From contig OY728120.1 of assembly GCA_963277665.1 (NCBI GenBank), positions 424,396,138-424,460,137 of the forward strand: a stretch of 64,000 nt of DNA, read 5' to 3'. Shown here one piece after another: positions 1 through 12,430 of the stretch. Both the position numbers and the translations under genes were made by a program. The notes beneath the pieces were generated by a model, which made no database searches, was not told the origin of the DNA, and was given only the letters and a program-made list of their open reading frames with translations. Numbering within the stretch: position 1 is the stretch's first letter; every line of letters begins with the position of its first letter. This DNA is from Viscum album. Taxonomy: Eukaryota; Streptophyta; Magnoliopsida; Santalales; Viscaceae.

Positions 1-770
1 AAATTAAAATCTTGGACTCGATCTTAATTGTTTGTTAGATGGAATTTTGAGACATCTATTTTTCTATTATATAGGGGATGCAGAGCTCAGGCTAGATCCC
101 GAGATTACATTATTCAACGATTGAATAATTATTAAATATAAATGAATGTAATTGAAAATCTATAGGATTATTTACTCTTGAGTACTCTTAAGTTTATTAC
201 TTCATTTATTCTTATTACCTGCTATATATATTCACTGACTGTTAGGCACAAATCTTTTGATGGTTGCCTACTAGTATTCATCTCACACCTAGTTTGGGTC
301 AAGCTTTTGGACCCAAACAAATTATATGGTTGCAGGTATAGATAAGGGAAAGCACCCTTCTTCGTCAGGTACTTGATTATTGTTGGAGCTGGAGAGAATG
401 AGACCATCCTGAGGCTAGTGATGCTATTGGGGTTACTGATTTTCTGTACTTTGGTTTTTATATTGTATTTCCAGCACTGTGACTTTTTTCCCTACTTTCC
501 TCAATATAAGTGACATGAATCATTTATTTATGTATACTATAGTTGTTTATACTATTTGTATTCCATTTTTTACTTATGTTTTATGGTATTACTACGTTTT
601 CTATTATGTACTATTTGTTTCTGTTGTGTTACTCTACCAATGATGGCATAATTTCGCCATATTCATCCAAAGACCCTCACTACTAGTCACCAGCCTCTGG
701 AGTTTGGGGAAATGCACTTGAGGACATGTGAGAAACCGGGTATGGGGAACCTTTGGGTGGCACCTAGAAC
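1..770 (+). repeat. 3' part of an RT4-family LTR (truncated by window edge)
   Basis: This stretch has no gene. Its last part resembles the 3' ends of the two RT4 LTRs: a block reading roughly 'agtcaccagcctctgg' then 'gaaatgcacttgagga' near 686-723 matches 'agtcaccaccctctgg' then 'gaggtgcaccagagg' near 48,928-48,973 and a weaker copy near 54,120-54,155. The T-rich 480-650 stretch has the same texture as 48,700-48,890. The left end is outside the window. RT1 appears to begin just after it, so RT1 may have inserted at or near this LTR end. Confidence 0.55.
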
Positions 771-779
771 TGGGATGTT

Positions 780-3700
780 TCATAATAGGTAAGAATAAAT
801 CCATTTATATTCTTAAAATAGAATTTTTTTTCTCAAAAAACATTTTTTGTAGAATTTTTCACACTTATTATAAATTTAATTCTAGAAAAATTGAGAAATT
901 TTATTTCAAAAAAATAACATAACTTTTTAAATTATCGTATCAAAATTATATTAGGGATATTTGTTTTAGAATTTTTTATATATATAATTTTTTGTGAGAT
1001 GTGAAAAATACATGTTTTTAATAAAAACACTGATTTTTCATTCAAACAAATTACAAGAAAAATTTTATTATAATATTTTTTAAGTAAAATTAGTTCAATT
1101 AAAAATATATTAATACAATTTATTTCATTAGAATCAACTTCCAATTTAATTTTTATGTAATTTTTTTTTATCTTTTCAAACTTTTCTCTTTCTAAAACAA
1201 CTTTGTTATTACATCTGTGTAATTAATTTAAATTTAAATTTTTCCATTATATGAGTAAAATTGGGAAAAATGGATTCTATATTTGAAATAAATAAAAAAA
1301 TTGATTTTATATTAAGGTAAAATTAATTTTTTACCATTATTAGTAAGAAATGTTGTAAAAAATTAATTATCTTAGTTAAGGTGACCATTGGTTTACCCGG
1401 GGTTAAACGGAAAATATAAGGAGGAATGAGCTAAAAACATGTCCAAATCCCCTTTTCAAGAATTATATCAACCTCATAAACTATAAAATTCAATAAGTTC
1501 TAATTTTAGATCCTTTTTCATCTAAAAAATGTGGGTATATCGTTTTCTTTTCAAAAATTACAGGTGTTCCACTCACCTCACTTAAAAAAGGCCACCCCGT
1601 CTCCTCTCCACTTCACACTTACAAAACCATTTGGTTTAACTAATTAAAATGAAACATTCTTCCTTAATTCAATCCCCAAATCTATAATTACTGTATGATA
1701 TCATAAATTAAATCTATAAATGTTTTAGGTTAAACCTAAATAGGTTATTTGAATAAGAGGTAATGATTTTAACTATGAATTTTTCTTTTACATATCCTAT
1801 ATCCTTCAGATATATTACACCTATGATAAAATAATAAATATATATCATATCAACTGAGATTTTATTATTTTAATATAATAAACTATATCTATCTCCACTT
1901 TAATCAAATGTGATATAAAATCATCATTTATTTGTACAACGAACTATCGCATCACGAACCAAAGTTATATATTTTCCATCACCACCTATCACGAAAATAT
2001 ATAATGATGGATTTTATGTTTATATGAGATATTTATTATAATATTATACTTATGGAACTATAAAATCAAATATTCTTTCTTTCCTTACAACCTATTGAAA
2101 AAAAATAACATCACTTGGGTGTACGATAGACTACCACATCATGAACTGATGTGTCGTGTTTTCTATTTAAATTTACATGGATGGTTATAAGGATAGATTA
2201 AATGAATATATATGTATTTTTAACATAATTATACTTCCTAAATTATGATATCACATATTTCTTATTTCCTTCCATTTCATGGGGAATATAATAAATTCAT
2301 TTGTGTGAACAGTGGATTACCACCTTTCCAAATGATGTTATTCATTTTTCACATATGCTTTAAGTGGAAGCTAATAAGGATAGGTCTAAATAAAAAAATT
2401 TGATACATATGATATTAAAATTATTCTAAAATGTTAATATATTATTTTTCCCTACTTTCATTCATTCCATAATGATATTGGAAACATCATTCATGTGTGT
2501 GTATGACCTACTGTCTCCATGAATGGTGCATTTAAATTTCTATCTCTATAATTTATGGATTACTATAAATATATTTATAATTAATATATTTTAAATTTAT
2601 ATCATGGTTAAATTTATTTATATGATTTAGCCATCATAAAGATAATAGGAACAGAAATACTAAATCAGAACATACATGAAAAACAATGTAATTATTACCT
2701 GAAACAATACTTTAACAGGTAATTATTTATAAATGGGAAATAAAAAGTCATATGTAAATCATATATGATATGATATATATAATTATGGTTCTATAATAGA
2801 TGTATAATAAATATATATTTATTATACATGATTTTCAAATGTGTATGAAGTTAGTAGAGACTTTAGGTAAGATATTTCCATCTAACTTTTATTTTTCATG
2901 AGACATAATCATATTCACCACTAATTTCATTTATGTGGTTCATATAATTCCATTGAATTTATTTTATGAATTTTATCCTAAAATTTATGTGTATTTAATT
3001 ATCTATTTGAGTATCTCCCTTTTGTGGTGTTTATTTTTAAAAAGTTACCAATCTGGTAAGATAATTTTTTTATCCATTTCTCTTCATTGGGATATATGTT
3101 ATGTTATGAACCTATTTTATTTTATGTGTATATATAAAACCCCTTTGAAGTATAATATCATGAATTTATTTATTCTCATGATATTTAATGATTCGTTTAA
3201 TTTTATTCTTTCATTTTTTTACAATTAAATGTTACCAAAGACATGAGGGTTTTACAATATAATCTCATATATTATGAGGATTGTTCTTTATTATTATTAA
3301 AATGAAGAAATATTATGATCTATATATAAAAAAACTCATGTATTTTCTTTTCTTCAGATTATTTCATGGGAATACTTGTTTCTTGTTCATTTTCCTATCT
3401 TTATGTTCTCAAGAGTTAAAATGATTATTTTTAATAAAAATTTTCTTTGTTTCATTCCATAGATGAGAACCCATTTTTCTTTAAAAACTATTTTTTTTAA
3501 ATGGTTTCAAAAATATTTTTATTATTATTCAATAGATTTATTAAATACACTTTTACCCGTGTTTGTATTTTTTTTAAAAAGTTAATGGAATATTCGATTC
3601 ATTTTCCAAACATGGTCCATTTGTCTTTTATCAAAAATGTGAAAGGAATATTTTGTTTTAACATGTGAGGAATTTTCTAAATATCCCACTAGCATGAACA

Positions 3701-5138
3701 CTCAATGGTTTTAACATTCCTTTATATGTTTCCAAGATTATTTTCAATTAATTTTTTTCAAAATTTTTTATTTCTTAAAACTTTTTTTCAAAGTGAAATT
3801 GTTATTTTTCTCAAGAAATGTTTTCCAATGTTATTATAAAAGAAAATTATTTTGAAAATTTCCTTTATTTTAAAAAGGTTATTTTAAATTTAAAAGGTTA
3901 TTTCACTCAAGGAATTTTTTCAATTTTATTTTGAAAGAAAGTGATTTGAATTTTTTTATAAATTTTTAGTTTTAAAAAGTAATTTTAAATGTGGAAAACC
4001 AATTCTATTAAATAAATGTTCTATGAAATAATTTAAAATAAATTATCATCTCAGGTGACATACAGTGATATAAAATATGATTTATTAAGGATATATTCTT
4101 GGGACACCATTTTTATTATTTCTTTGAATGTTTTATGTTTCTGATAAAATGATGTTTATGAAATTAATTTCTCTTCCACAGGATATACCATGATAATATA
4201 CTTATGAAACCAATTTACGTTTCCATAGGATATTAAATAATGAAATTATTAAATGATAATGAAAATTTTTTCTTTTCGGAAGGATATGTTATGATGAAAT
4301 TTTTATGAAGCCTATTTCTTTTCCTGGATTCTAATATGATGAATATTTTATAAGGAACATTTTGTTTCATGGGTTCTAATATGATGAATGTTTTATGATA
4401 TTATGGATCATGTATATATTATTTTCATTATATGATTGGTGGGTCCTATATCTCCCAAAAATTCATTGGTTAATGATTGATATCTCATTAGATAATATGG
4501 TGTGAAATGGGCAGTGTACCCAGTTCAGTTATATACTTTTTCTTATATGATAGTATTTGGAGTAAACCTTGATTACTATTATGGTTTGGGGAGTGAATGA
4601 ATACACTATAATAGTTTTGGATTTGATATTTATATACTGAGGAAATGATTTTCTATACTGATATGTATTCCAAAAATCTACATTTTATGCCAAAGTTATG
4701 TTCTCGTGGTTTATGTTATTTGATTCTCTTATGATTGAAGTCTTATGAACTGTCATGATTTATTACATAACTCATTTTTATGATATATGATATATAGGGT
4801 AATGTTTTTCAAATTTTGTTATCATGTTATCATACCCTAATTCCCATTTCATGTTGATATCTCCCTTATTTATCCTTATTGAGCATCTAAGTTATTCTTT
4901 TATTATGTTTCATTCCCCATGTTATGAAGAATGTTTTTGGTAGGGTATGCCTAAGAGGAGTACTATATGAGAAGATATTTGTGGGAATTTTTTATGATCA
5001 TTTAGTAAATAAGATTATTGTATTTATAGTCTCCAAAGTCACTAAACTAATATGATCATTTGGTGTTTTTTATGAAATTTAATCAATATTCATATAAAAA
5101 TATTTAATATCTATGTTTGAAAAGTATGGGTTATTATA
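780..5138 (+). repeat. RT1 5' LTR (5' end apparently truncated)
   Basis: This copy pairs with 7,571-14,320. Its first 200-300 bases have no clear partner in the other copy, so the 5' edge is probably lost. It holds four copies of the ~190-bp 'taccacctccatgaa' module (near 1,935, 2,118, 2,308 and 2,493) and a ~61-bp internal tandem (4,543 and 4,604). At the place where the 3' LTR keeps a TATA box, this copy reads 'cacttaaaaaagg' (about 1,580). Confidence 0.65.
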
Positions 5139-7570
5139 GTTTGTATCAAATTAATGGTTTAGTTAAAATTTGGAAATGAGGATGAGAATATATTTTCAAG
5201 ATAATTAGGTTTATTTATATGGATATTTATACAGATTTTATAAGGATTGGTTTAAGGATGATTCAAAGTAAAGGAAAATGTGTTGGAATTTTGGTGAAGG
5301 ATTTGGAAAGTGGTTTCCATGAAATTACATCCATGTATGGATACTACAAGTCAATTTGGATCTAGAACAGTGGTACCGAGGCATAATAAATCTAAAATGG
5401 TCACATTTATATGGACTTGATCATCACCTAGTTTACTACAATTTACCTTGTTTTAAACCTGTTTTCAACTTCCTAGGTTATATCCTTTGGAAATTCAGAA
5501 TCTATTACGAACTGTCATGAAGGATTAGCATAGATGATAAACATGAATAAAATAGCATAAAAATAAGGATTCATATATTAAAAAGTTGTCATTATATAGA
5601 CATCCTATAAATAATTTTTCATTATTATGTGGTTTCCCACTATGATTATTATTGATCAAAATTTTCTTTTTGGTTTTATTCTATAGTGGGAACCTGAAAA
5701 AATTGGATTAACATTTATTGTGGTAGAAATGTGGTGATGAGAAACATAAAAGGATGATTATTAGAGTGAATAATTATTTGATTATTCCAAATAACTTATC
5801 AAGATATATGATTAACAACTCTCACCTTAACCAACTCGTGGACTCAACAAAGAAGATAATGATAGATTTTGTTGAGAGTTTGAGTGGTGGAGACCATTGA
5901 GAAAAGAAGATTTGTTTCTTCTATATATCAAGAATGTGTGAAAAATAAATTATGTTAATGTGTCAAAAGAATGATAATACATTTTATGTTTGGTAAATAA
6001 AGGAATAGTTAAAGTAATTATTGATTACAAATTAAAATTTTATTTAACAAAATGGATGTGAATATTGGTATCCCTGATGTATTATCGATGGAAGTATTTT
6101 TTAACTATGGAATATATAGGAATTATATAAATTGATTTCCTAGGGTAAAATCTCAATAAGAGGATTATCAAGGTGTTAAAAGTAAAGGTGTTTTGGTTGA
6201 TGATGAAGAGACTAAAAATGAAATATGAAAGGAATGATATAATAAGGAATAATATGATGAATCCTATATAATGGTTTAAGAATGAAATATAATGATTTAA
6301 ATGTTTATGTATTAGAATTAAAAAATTATATTTTCTGAATCATGAAATATATAATGATTGTTTAGTATATTTATTTAGGATTTTCAATAATATGTTGTAT
6401 AGTACTGGTTACTTATAAAATATATTTAATATAACGGTAATATTTTATGGAAAATTCTTGATTAAGGGAAGATAACCCTTAATATGTTCCTCATGTTTAG
6501 AAAATGGTGTTTAATTTTGATAAAGAGAATGTTGGCATAGATAAAGTATGTTGCATAATATTAATTACATTATATGTGATTAATGATTTGATTGAAACAT
6601 TTTTTATGTTATCCTTTATTGAGTTTCAAAAAAATTGTAATATATAATATATTCAATAATTTCTGATATTATGAGGAAAGATATAATTTTTGAAATAATG
6701 TATTTTTCTATTAATGATTCATGGTAATTCATGATAATACCATGTTTTTTAAGAATATATGATTAATAAATTTATATACTTTGTATGTAACATTGATAGA
6801 TACTTCTTGTGGTTTGGGGTATTAATGACACGTTGATTTTGGAAATTTAGTGACCTTATTTCTAAATTTTTGTATTTCAATTATGGATAGGCATTGATGG
6901 TCCATATGGTTAACTATTCAAGGAATAGATTAAGAATAATATTTTTTGTTACGGGATAAACAATTATAACAACTTTTTTTATAATAACTAAAAAATGGAA
7001 TTATATGTCAATATTTAATAGATCTTCCAATCCACTAGTTCTTTAGGCATAAAAAATTCATCTTCCTTTCTTACAATAAGAGATGATGTGGAAGTCGATC
7101 AAAGCACAAAAAATGATGATATTGTTCTCATGAAATAGAATAAAATCAAGTTATTACATAATCTCATGAAAATTATTAAACTTTAAGAAAATTATCATGA
7201 AATTAAATAATATACATTTACAATAAATTCTAATTAATGAATGGACTTTTAACCAATCACGGATTTATGGGTTTTTAGCTTTTAACTTTCTCGGGACCAT
7301 GTTCTTTATCACTCTTCATCAATATTTTGGGTGTTATTTTTCTTTTCTAAATTTATGTTTTCTCTTCCATCCAATGTTATACTATATGTAATCCATGTTA
7401 TGAGTTATTCTATGTAACCCTCTCACATCCCTTTAACTATTTTTAAGTGAAAGTTTTATTAACCCTTTTTTGATGTGGGTTTCCAAAAATGGGATTTTCA
7501 AATGATAATCCCTTGTTTACTAAACACAAGTTCAACTTGAGAGGACACAATTTATTTTAGGTGGGTATAA
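5139..7570 (+). other. RT1 interior, no recognisable coding content
   Basis: This 2.4-kb AT-rich stretch lies between the RT1 LTRs. All frames are densely stopped and I could not find a zinc knuckle, protease, RT, RNase H or integrase motif. The only interpretable parts are the edges: a primer-binding-site relic at 5,141 and a G-rich tract ('ttttaggtgggtataa', about 7,555-7,570) that sits where the polypurine tract should be, directly before the 3' LTR. Confidence 0.5.
5141..5152 (+). other. RT1 primer-binding site relic
   Basis: 'TTGTATCAAATT' follows the point where LTR homology stops. It resembles the plant initiator-Met-tRNA primer site TGGTATCAGAGC with mostly G-to-A type losses. Similar relics sit at the equivalent spot in RT2, RT3 and RT4. 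Confidence 0.5.
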
Positions 7571-8792
7571 TTTAACATCCCCATATTTTATTAAATATAT
7601 TTTTTCAAATATTTTTAATTTCATTGATTTCTTTTTCTATACAGAACACCTTGTTTTAACCAAGTGCAACATACTATTAAAATATTATTATTTAATAGTA
7701 TAGTTATCACCTAGTCATTGGAATGGATCATATAAATAGGATTATCTAAATTAAGATAATATATGGTTTACATATGTATAAAAAATGAATCATTAGTTAA
7801 AAATTAATTATAAATTAAAATAAGAAATATTTGAAAATAATGAACTGATTTTTCTGAAAAACAATTTGGTTCGCACAAACATGTTTATATCAATTAATTA
7901 CACAAATAAATTTTGGGGAATTATTTTAATTAAATATATGTATTATATATTACAAAAAATATTTAAAATTGTTATTATTTGTTTCTATATAATTGATAAT
8001 AATATATCTAATTTTATACTTGAAACAGTATTTTCTCTAAGAAAGTTGTTTTGTCACATTTAGAGAGATAATATTAACATTAATGTTTTAATATTTTTTA
8101 AAATATATTTGAAAAATATATAAAAAAATTAAATAAGCATTTTAAAATTATATATTTTTAATTTTTTAAAAAATTTATTAAAAGATAATATTATTGTTGA
8201 ATAGTGAAAGATACATGTTTTTATCAAAACAACTACATTTTAATTCAAGTAATTTATAAGATAAGTTTTATTTTAATATGGTTTCAAAAAGAAAATTAGT
8301 TAAATTTTATATATTATGATATAATTTAGTTCATTGTAATAATCTTCATATAGAATTTTGATATAAAAACTATTTGAATTTTTTGAATGTTTTCTCTTTC
8401 CAAAACTACTTTTTCATTGCATCCATGGGATTAATTTTAAAATTAATTTTACCACTTCTACGAATGTATTTTTTAAAAATTGATTAAATTTTTTTAATAA
8501 GAATATTTTATTTTTTAAATAAAGTCAAATTAATTATTTATAGTTTTTAATATTAAAATAAGTAAAAAAATTAATTATTGTAGTTATGGTGAAAATGGGT
8601 TTACTGAGGGGTTAAACTGAAAAGATATGGGGTGTAAAATAACCTAGGAACATGTCCAAAATAGATTATATGGCCATATTATGAACTTATCAACTGTAAT
8701 TTTTTATAATAGCCCTTTTTCCATGTTTCATGTGAAAAACATGGCTACAAATTTTTATATTAAAAAAATTACAAGTGTTCCACTCGCCTCAC

Positions 8793-8800
8793 TTATAAAA
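8793..8800 (+). promoter_or_regulatory. Probable RT1 LTR TATA box
   Basis: 'TTATAAAA' lies inside the LTR between 'ccactcgcctcac' and a C-rich stretch, which is the usual place and spacing for an LTR TATA box ahead of the transcript start. The neighbouring sequence is conserved in the other LTR, where the box itself has decayed. Confidence 0.5.
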
Positions 8801-8802
8801 CG

Positions 8803-8822
8803 CCCCCCCCCCCCCCCCCCCC
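8803..8822 (+). repeat. 20-base poly-C run
   Basis: An uninterrupted run of twenty C lies just after the LTR TATA box. The matching place in the 5' LTR (about 1,590) reads only 'ccaccccgtct', so the run expanded after the two LTRs diverged. Nine-C runs occur near 27,944 in RT3 and 46,878 in RT4. Confidence 0.9.
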
Positions 8823-10529
8823 GCTCCTCTCCTCCACACACTTCCAAAACCATTTTATTAAGAAAATACCTATCAAAATGTATTCCTTAATTCCATCCCC
8901 ACATCCTAGATTCCTTGGTGAGATCATAAATCCTATCTAGAAAGGATTTAGGATAATCCAAAGGAGGTTTTCTGAATAGGAGGTAAAGTTTTTTACCACG
9001 TCTTTTGCTTTACTTGTTCTTATAACTCCTTAAAATCATTTCCAACTATTATAAAATAATAACACTAGTATATAATATATATTGAGATGTTATTATGTTC
9101 ATTTAATATCCTATATCCATCACCACTTCCAAAAAATGGGATACTAAATCATAATTCTTGTGTACAACAGACTAGCGCCTCACAAACCGATGTTATTTGA
9201 TACCCATCGCCACCTATCACAACTGGATATGATGATTTATATAATTTTTATAAGATATGTTTATGATATTATTATTCTTCTATAATTTTAATATTTCATC
9301 TACCTTTTTTCTATCCAAACTGTTCCAAAGCAATAACTTTGTTCGTGTGTAAATGGATTATCATCTCAAGAACTGATGTGATGAGTTTTTCATTTACTAT
9401 TTAAATGGATGGTAATATATAATGGTTTAATGAATATATATGGTATTTTTTATATAAATAAACTTATTTAATTATGATATAACATATAATCTTTTACATT
9501 CCATTTTGTGGGGGTACAATAACGACATTCGTGTGTACGGCAGACTAGAGTCTTGTGAAGCAATGTGATTCGTCTTTTATATACGTTTTACATGAATGGT
9601 AATAAGGATATTTTTTAATAATAATATGTGATATATATGAAATCATAATTATTTTTTAATGGTAAAAAAAATTAATATTCTTTCTTACATTCCATCTAGA
9701 ATATTTAAAGAGAATTTATGCATAGGTACAGCTTACCATCTCCATGAACGATGTATTTTATTATTTTTAGATAAAATTTTTGGATTACTCTAAATATATA
9801 TATATTGAATATATATGATATTTATATCATGTTTAAATTTCTATATCTTATTTAACAATGACCATATTAAGTGGACCATAAATACAAAATCAAAACATAA
9901 ACGAAAAACAACGTAGTTATTACTGAAATATGACTTTAACATGGAATTGTTAAATAAAAGGTCATAAAAGGTCATAATTAAATCATATATGGTATAATAT
10001 ATATATATGTATATGTAAATTTATATAATTTATATTTAATAAACATATATTTTTTATTTATTAGGTTTTAATGTTTACGAAGGAATGTGGGAAATTAGGT
10101 TAGGGATTTTTGTCTCACTTTTGGTTTCTGTGAGACACATGCATTATAAATTTTGTATATCATTTAAATGGTGAATATACTAACAATTAATTAATTTTAT
10201 GATTGTTATATTGAAATTTATGAGTATATTCTTATCAATTTTAGGATCTCTCTCTCTTGGTGTTTATATTTCAAAATTTACCATTAAGTAAGGGATTTTT
10301 TTTCTCAATTTGTCTTCATTGGGAAATATGTTACGTTAGACACATATTTCCTTTTTTGAGGTTTGTATATATCCCCTTTAACATGTAATATCATTAATTA
10401 ATTTTTTATCATAATATATTACTTTTATTTTAATTTTTTTATTTCATGATTCTTCTGATTCAATGTTCCCAAAGTGTTAAGAGTTTTATGATATAATATC
10501 ATTGTTTATAAAAAATAGTCCTGGAAGAA

Positions 10530-12430
10530 GCTAATGCTCCTACAGTTTTATTAATAATGAAACAAAATATAATAATAAATAATGAAAAATTATGGGTTCT
10601 CACAAATATACATTACTACTTCTTGAAAAGTGGACTACTAATCAAAAAATGCAGGATCATTTCTATAATCATAATAATATTCATCAACATCATCATTAGT
10701 ATCACACACCAACTATTAACTACCTTTATTGAGGATCTGAAGGATCATTGCCTTATATCTCTCTTACTCTAGAGTTATCTTGGTCATTTATTCATTTGAT
10801 GATTATTTGGTAGAAACATTCCTTAGTATATTGGAGTAATTATTTTTTAACCTTCCCTTTTGATGAACCAGAGTTAAACATTAACTACTGACCATCTAAA
10901 CATTTCCATTTAAAATATACTCCTTAAAAGAAACTATCACCAAAGACAATAGATTAGAGATGGGTATTGTAAAATAAAAGTTTCCGTTGATCCTTGTCAC
11001 TTTCATTATCTGATATGTTACCCTACTTACTAGAAATTCTTAAAGTAACATTCTAAATATCTTAAAAATAATCTATTCTCTTTTAAACATCAAATTTAAC
11101 AAACAAACCTTCATGAGGAAAATTACCTAATAAGTATACATCTATTTTTTATGCAATAATATTTTTTCATCAAGCTGTGAAAAATTGTACTAAGGAACAA
11201 CACCGAAAACCTTATTTTAATATTATCCCACCACACTAGTGTGCTTCCCATCCTAGCCAAAACATTGCTTGATAATCAAATTAGAACATCCAAAAGGCTG
11301 AGTAGATTTAGATAGATCTCCATGTTGGATCAATTAGACCCTAGTGGAGAACCATATCATTCCCCTTGAATTGACATTACATTAGTAAAGCAGTGACCCA
11401 AAAAGTAAAAATTGGATCTAGCTTTTTCTTGTCCATTATTCCTAATATTTCATTCCTCAGTAAGTCTTTTAACCTTGTTCTACTTCTTGTAGATATCAAA
11501 AATATTCCCTATCTGAGAGAAAAATTAATAATGTATATTTATATGGAACTAATCCTTTAAATTCCTGACCATATTGAATCCACCCCAGTAATCAAGTGGA
11601 TTCTCACAAATAATATTTAGATCAAGATAATTATTCTTAGTTGATAGGATAACCTTTTCGGTAAGAGTGGAACGGAAATAAAACTAATGAGGATCCTTGG
11701 AAAGTGTTTAAATTAAGATCCCTCTATGCCTTTGTCCATCTTTATGAAAATACCAACCATTGTGGCAATGTTGAATAGGATCTTTAGATTCTATAGAATC
11801 TAGTTCAAACCAAATACAAGAATCTATACCTAAGTTCTATAATTCCTAATAGAAAATGTATTGAATTGGTATCCCTCTCCTAAATTTGTAGTGTACCTAT
11901 CCACAATGATGTTGAGTGAAACCCCCAAGATCACCTCTTTAGATCATCATACTAGATGATAATGTAAAAGTATCCTTATCTGAGTGGAATAATTTTACAA
12001 TAATAGAAACCCCAAACATAAAAAGTTGTTGTAAAATTCCAACCACCCTCTAGGGGTTTGATCTCGAAGGAAAAATAACCCTTTATGTGATTGAAAATTG
12101 GAAAATATTGAACCTATCAGAAATCACATCTGGATTAGTAAGGATATGATCCTTCAAACCTCTTCTGATGATTTGATTTTAGACCCCATCATTAAGAGAG
12201 TAAAATCATTGACTTACATTTCCATTAACAATCTCCTCCTTCAGAGAAGAAGCATCAACCTTCTTCTACCATGAGTGATACACCTTTAAAATCAATCCAA
12301 TGAGAATTTCCCCCACAAAAAGATCAATCTCAATGTATTTAGGGAGGCCATAAAGGCTTTGAACCCAAGACCTCTGGAATTCCATGGAGTTTTCTTTAGA
12401 GCTCCACCCATCTAAATCCATCCTTTATAT
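10530..12430. mobile_element. Unidentified ~1.9-kb insertion in the RT1 3' LTR
   Basis: This segment is absent from the 5' LTR at the matching point (about 3,290-3,300) and is less T-rich and more C-rich than its surroundings. On the minus strand the stretch from about 12,440 down to 12,240 gives a short protein-like reading beginning MDLDGWSS and including a W-Q-x-L-Y-G-L-P pattern. That is loosely like the N-terminal (DUF4283-type) part of plant LINE ORF1 proteins, but there are stops and frame changes and no zinc knuckle or endonuclease was found. It could be a 5'-truncated LINE or another relic. Confidence 0.4.

Noticed and set aside
2935..3228. 97-codon open frame in the AT-rich zone, and similar ones (7,866; 10,557; 12,488; 39,918)
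   Set aside because: Ile/Phe/Leu/Tyr-rich chance frames inside LTRs or insertions. The paired LTR copy does not keep them.
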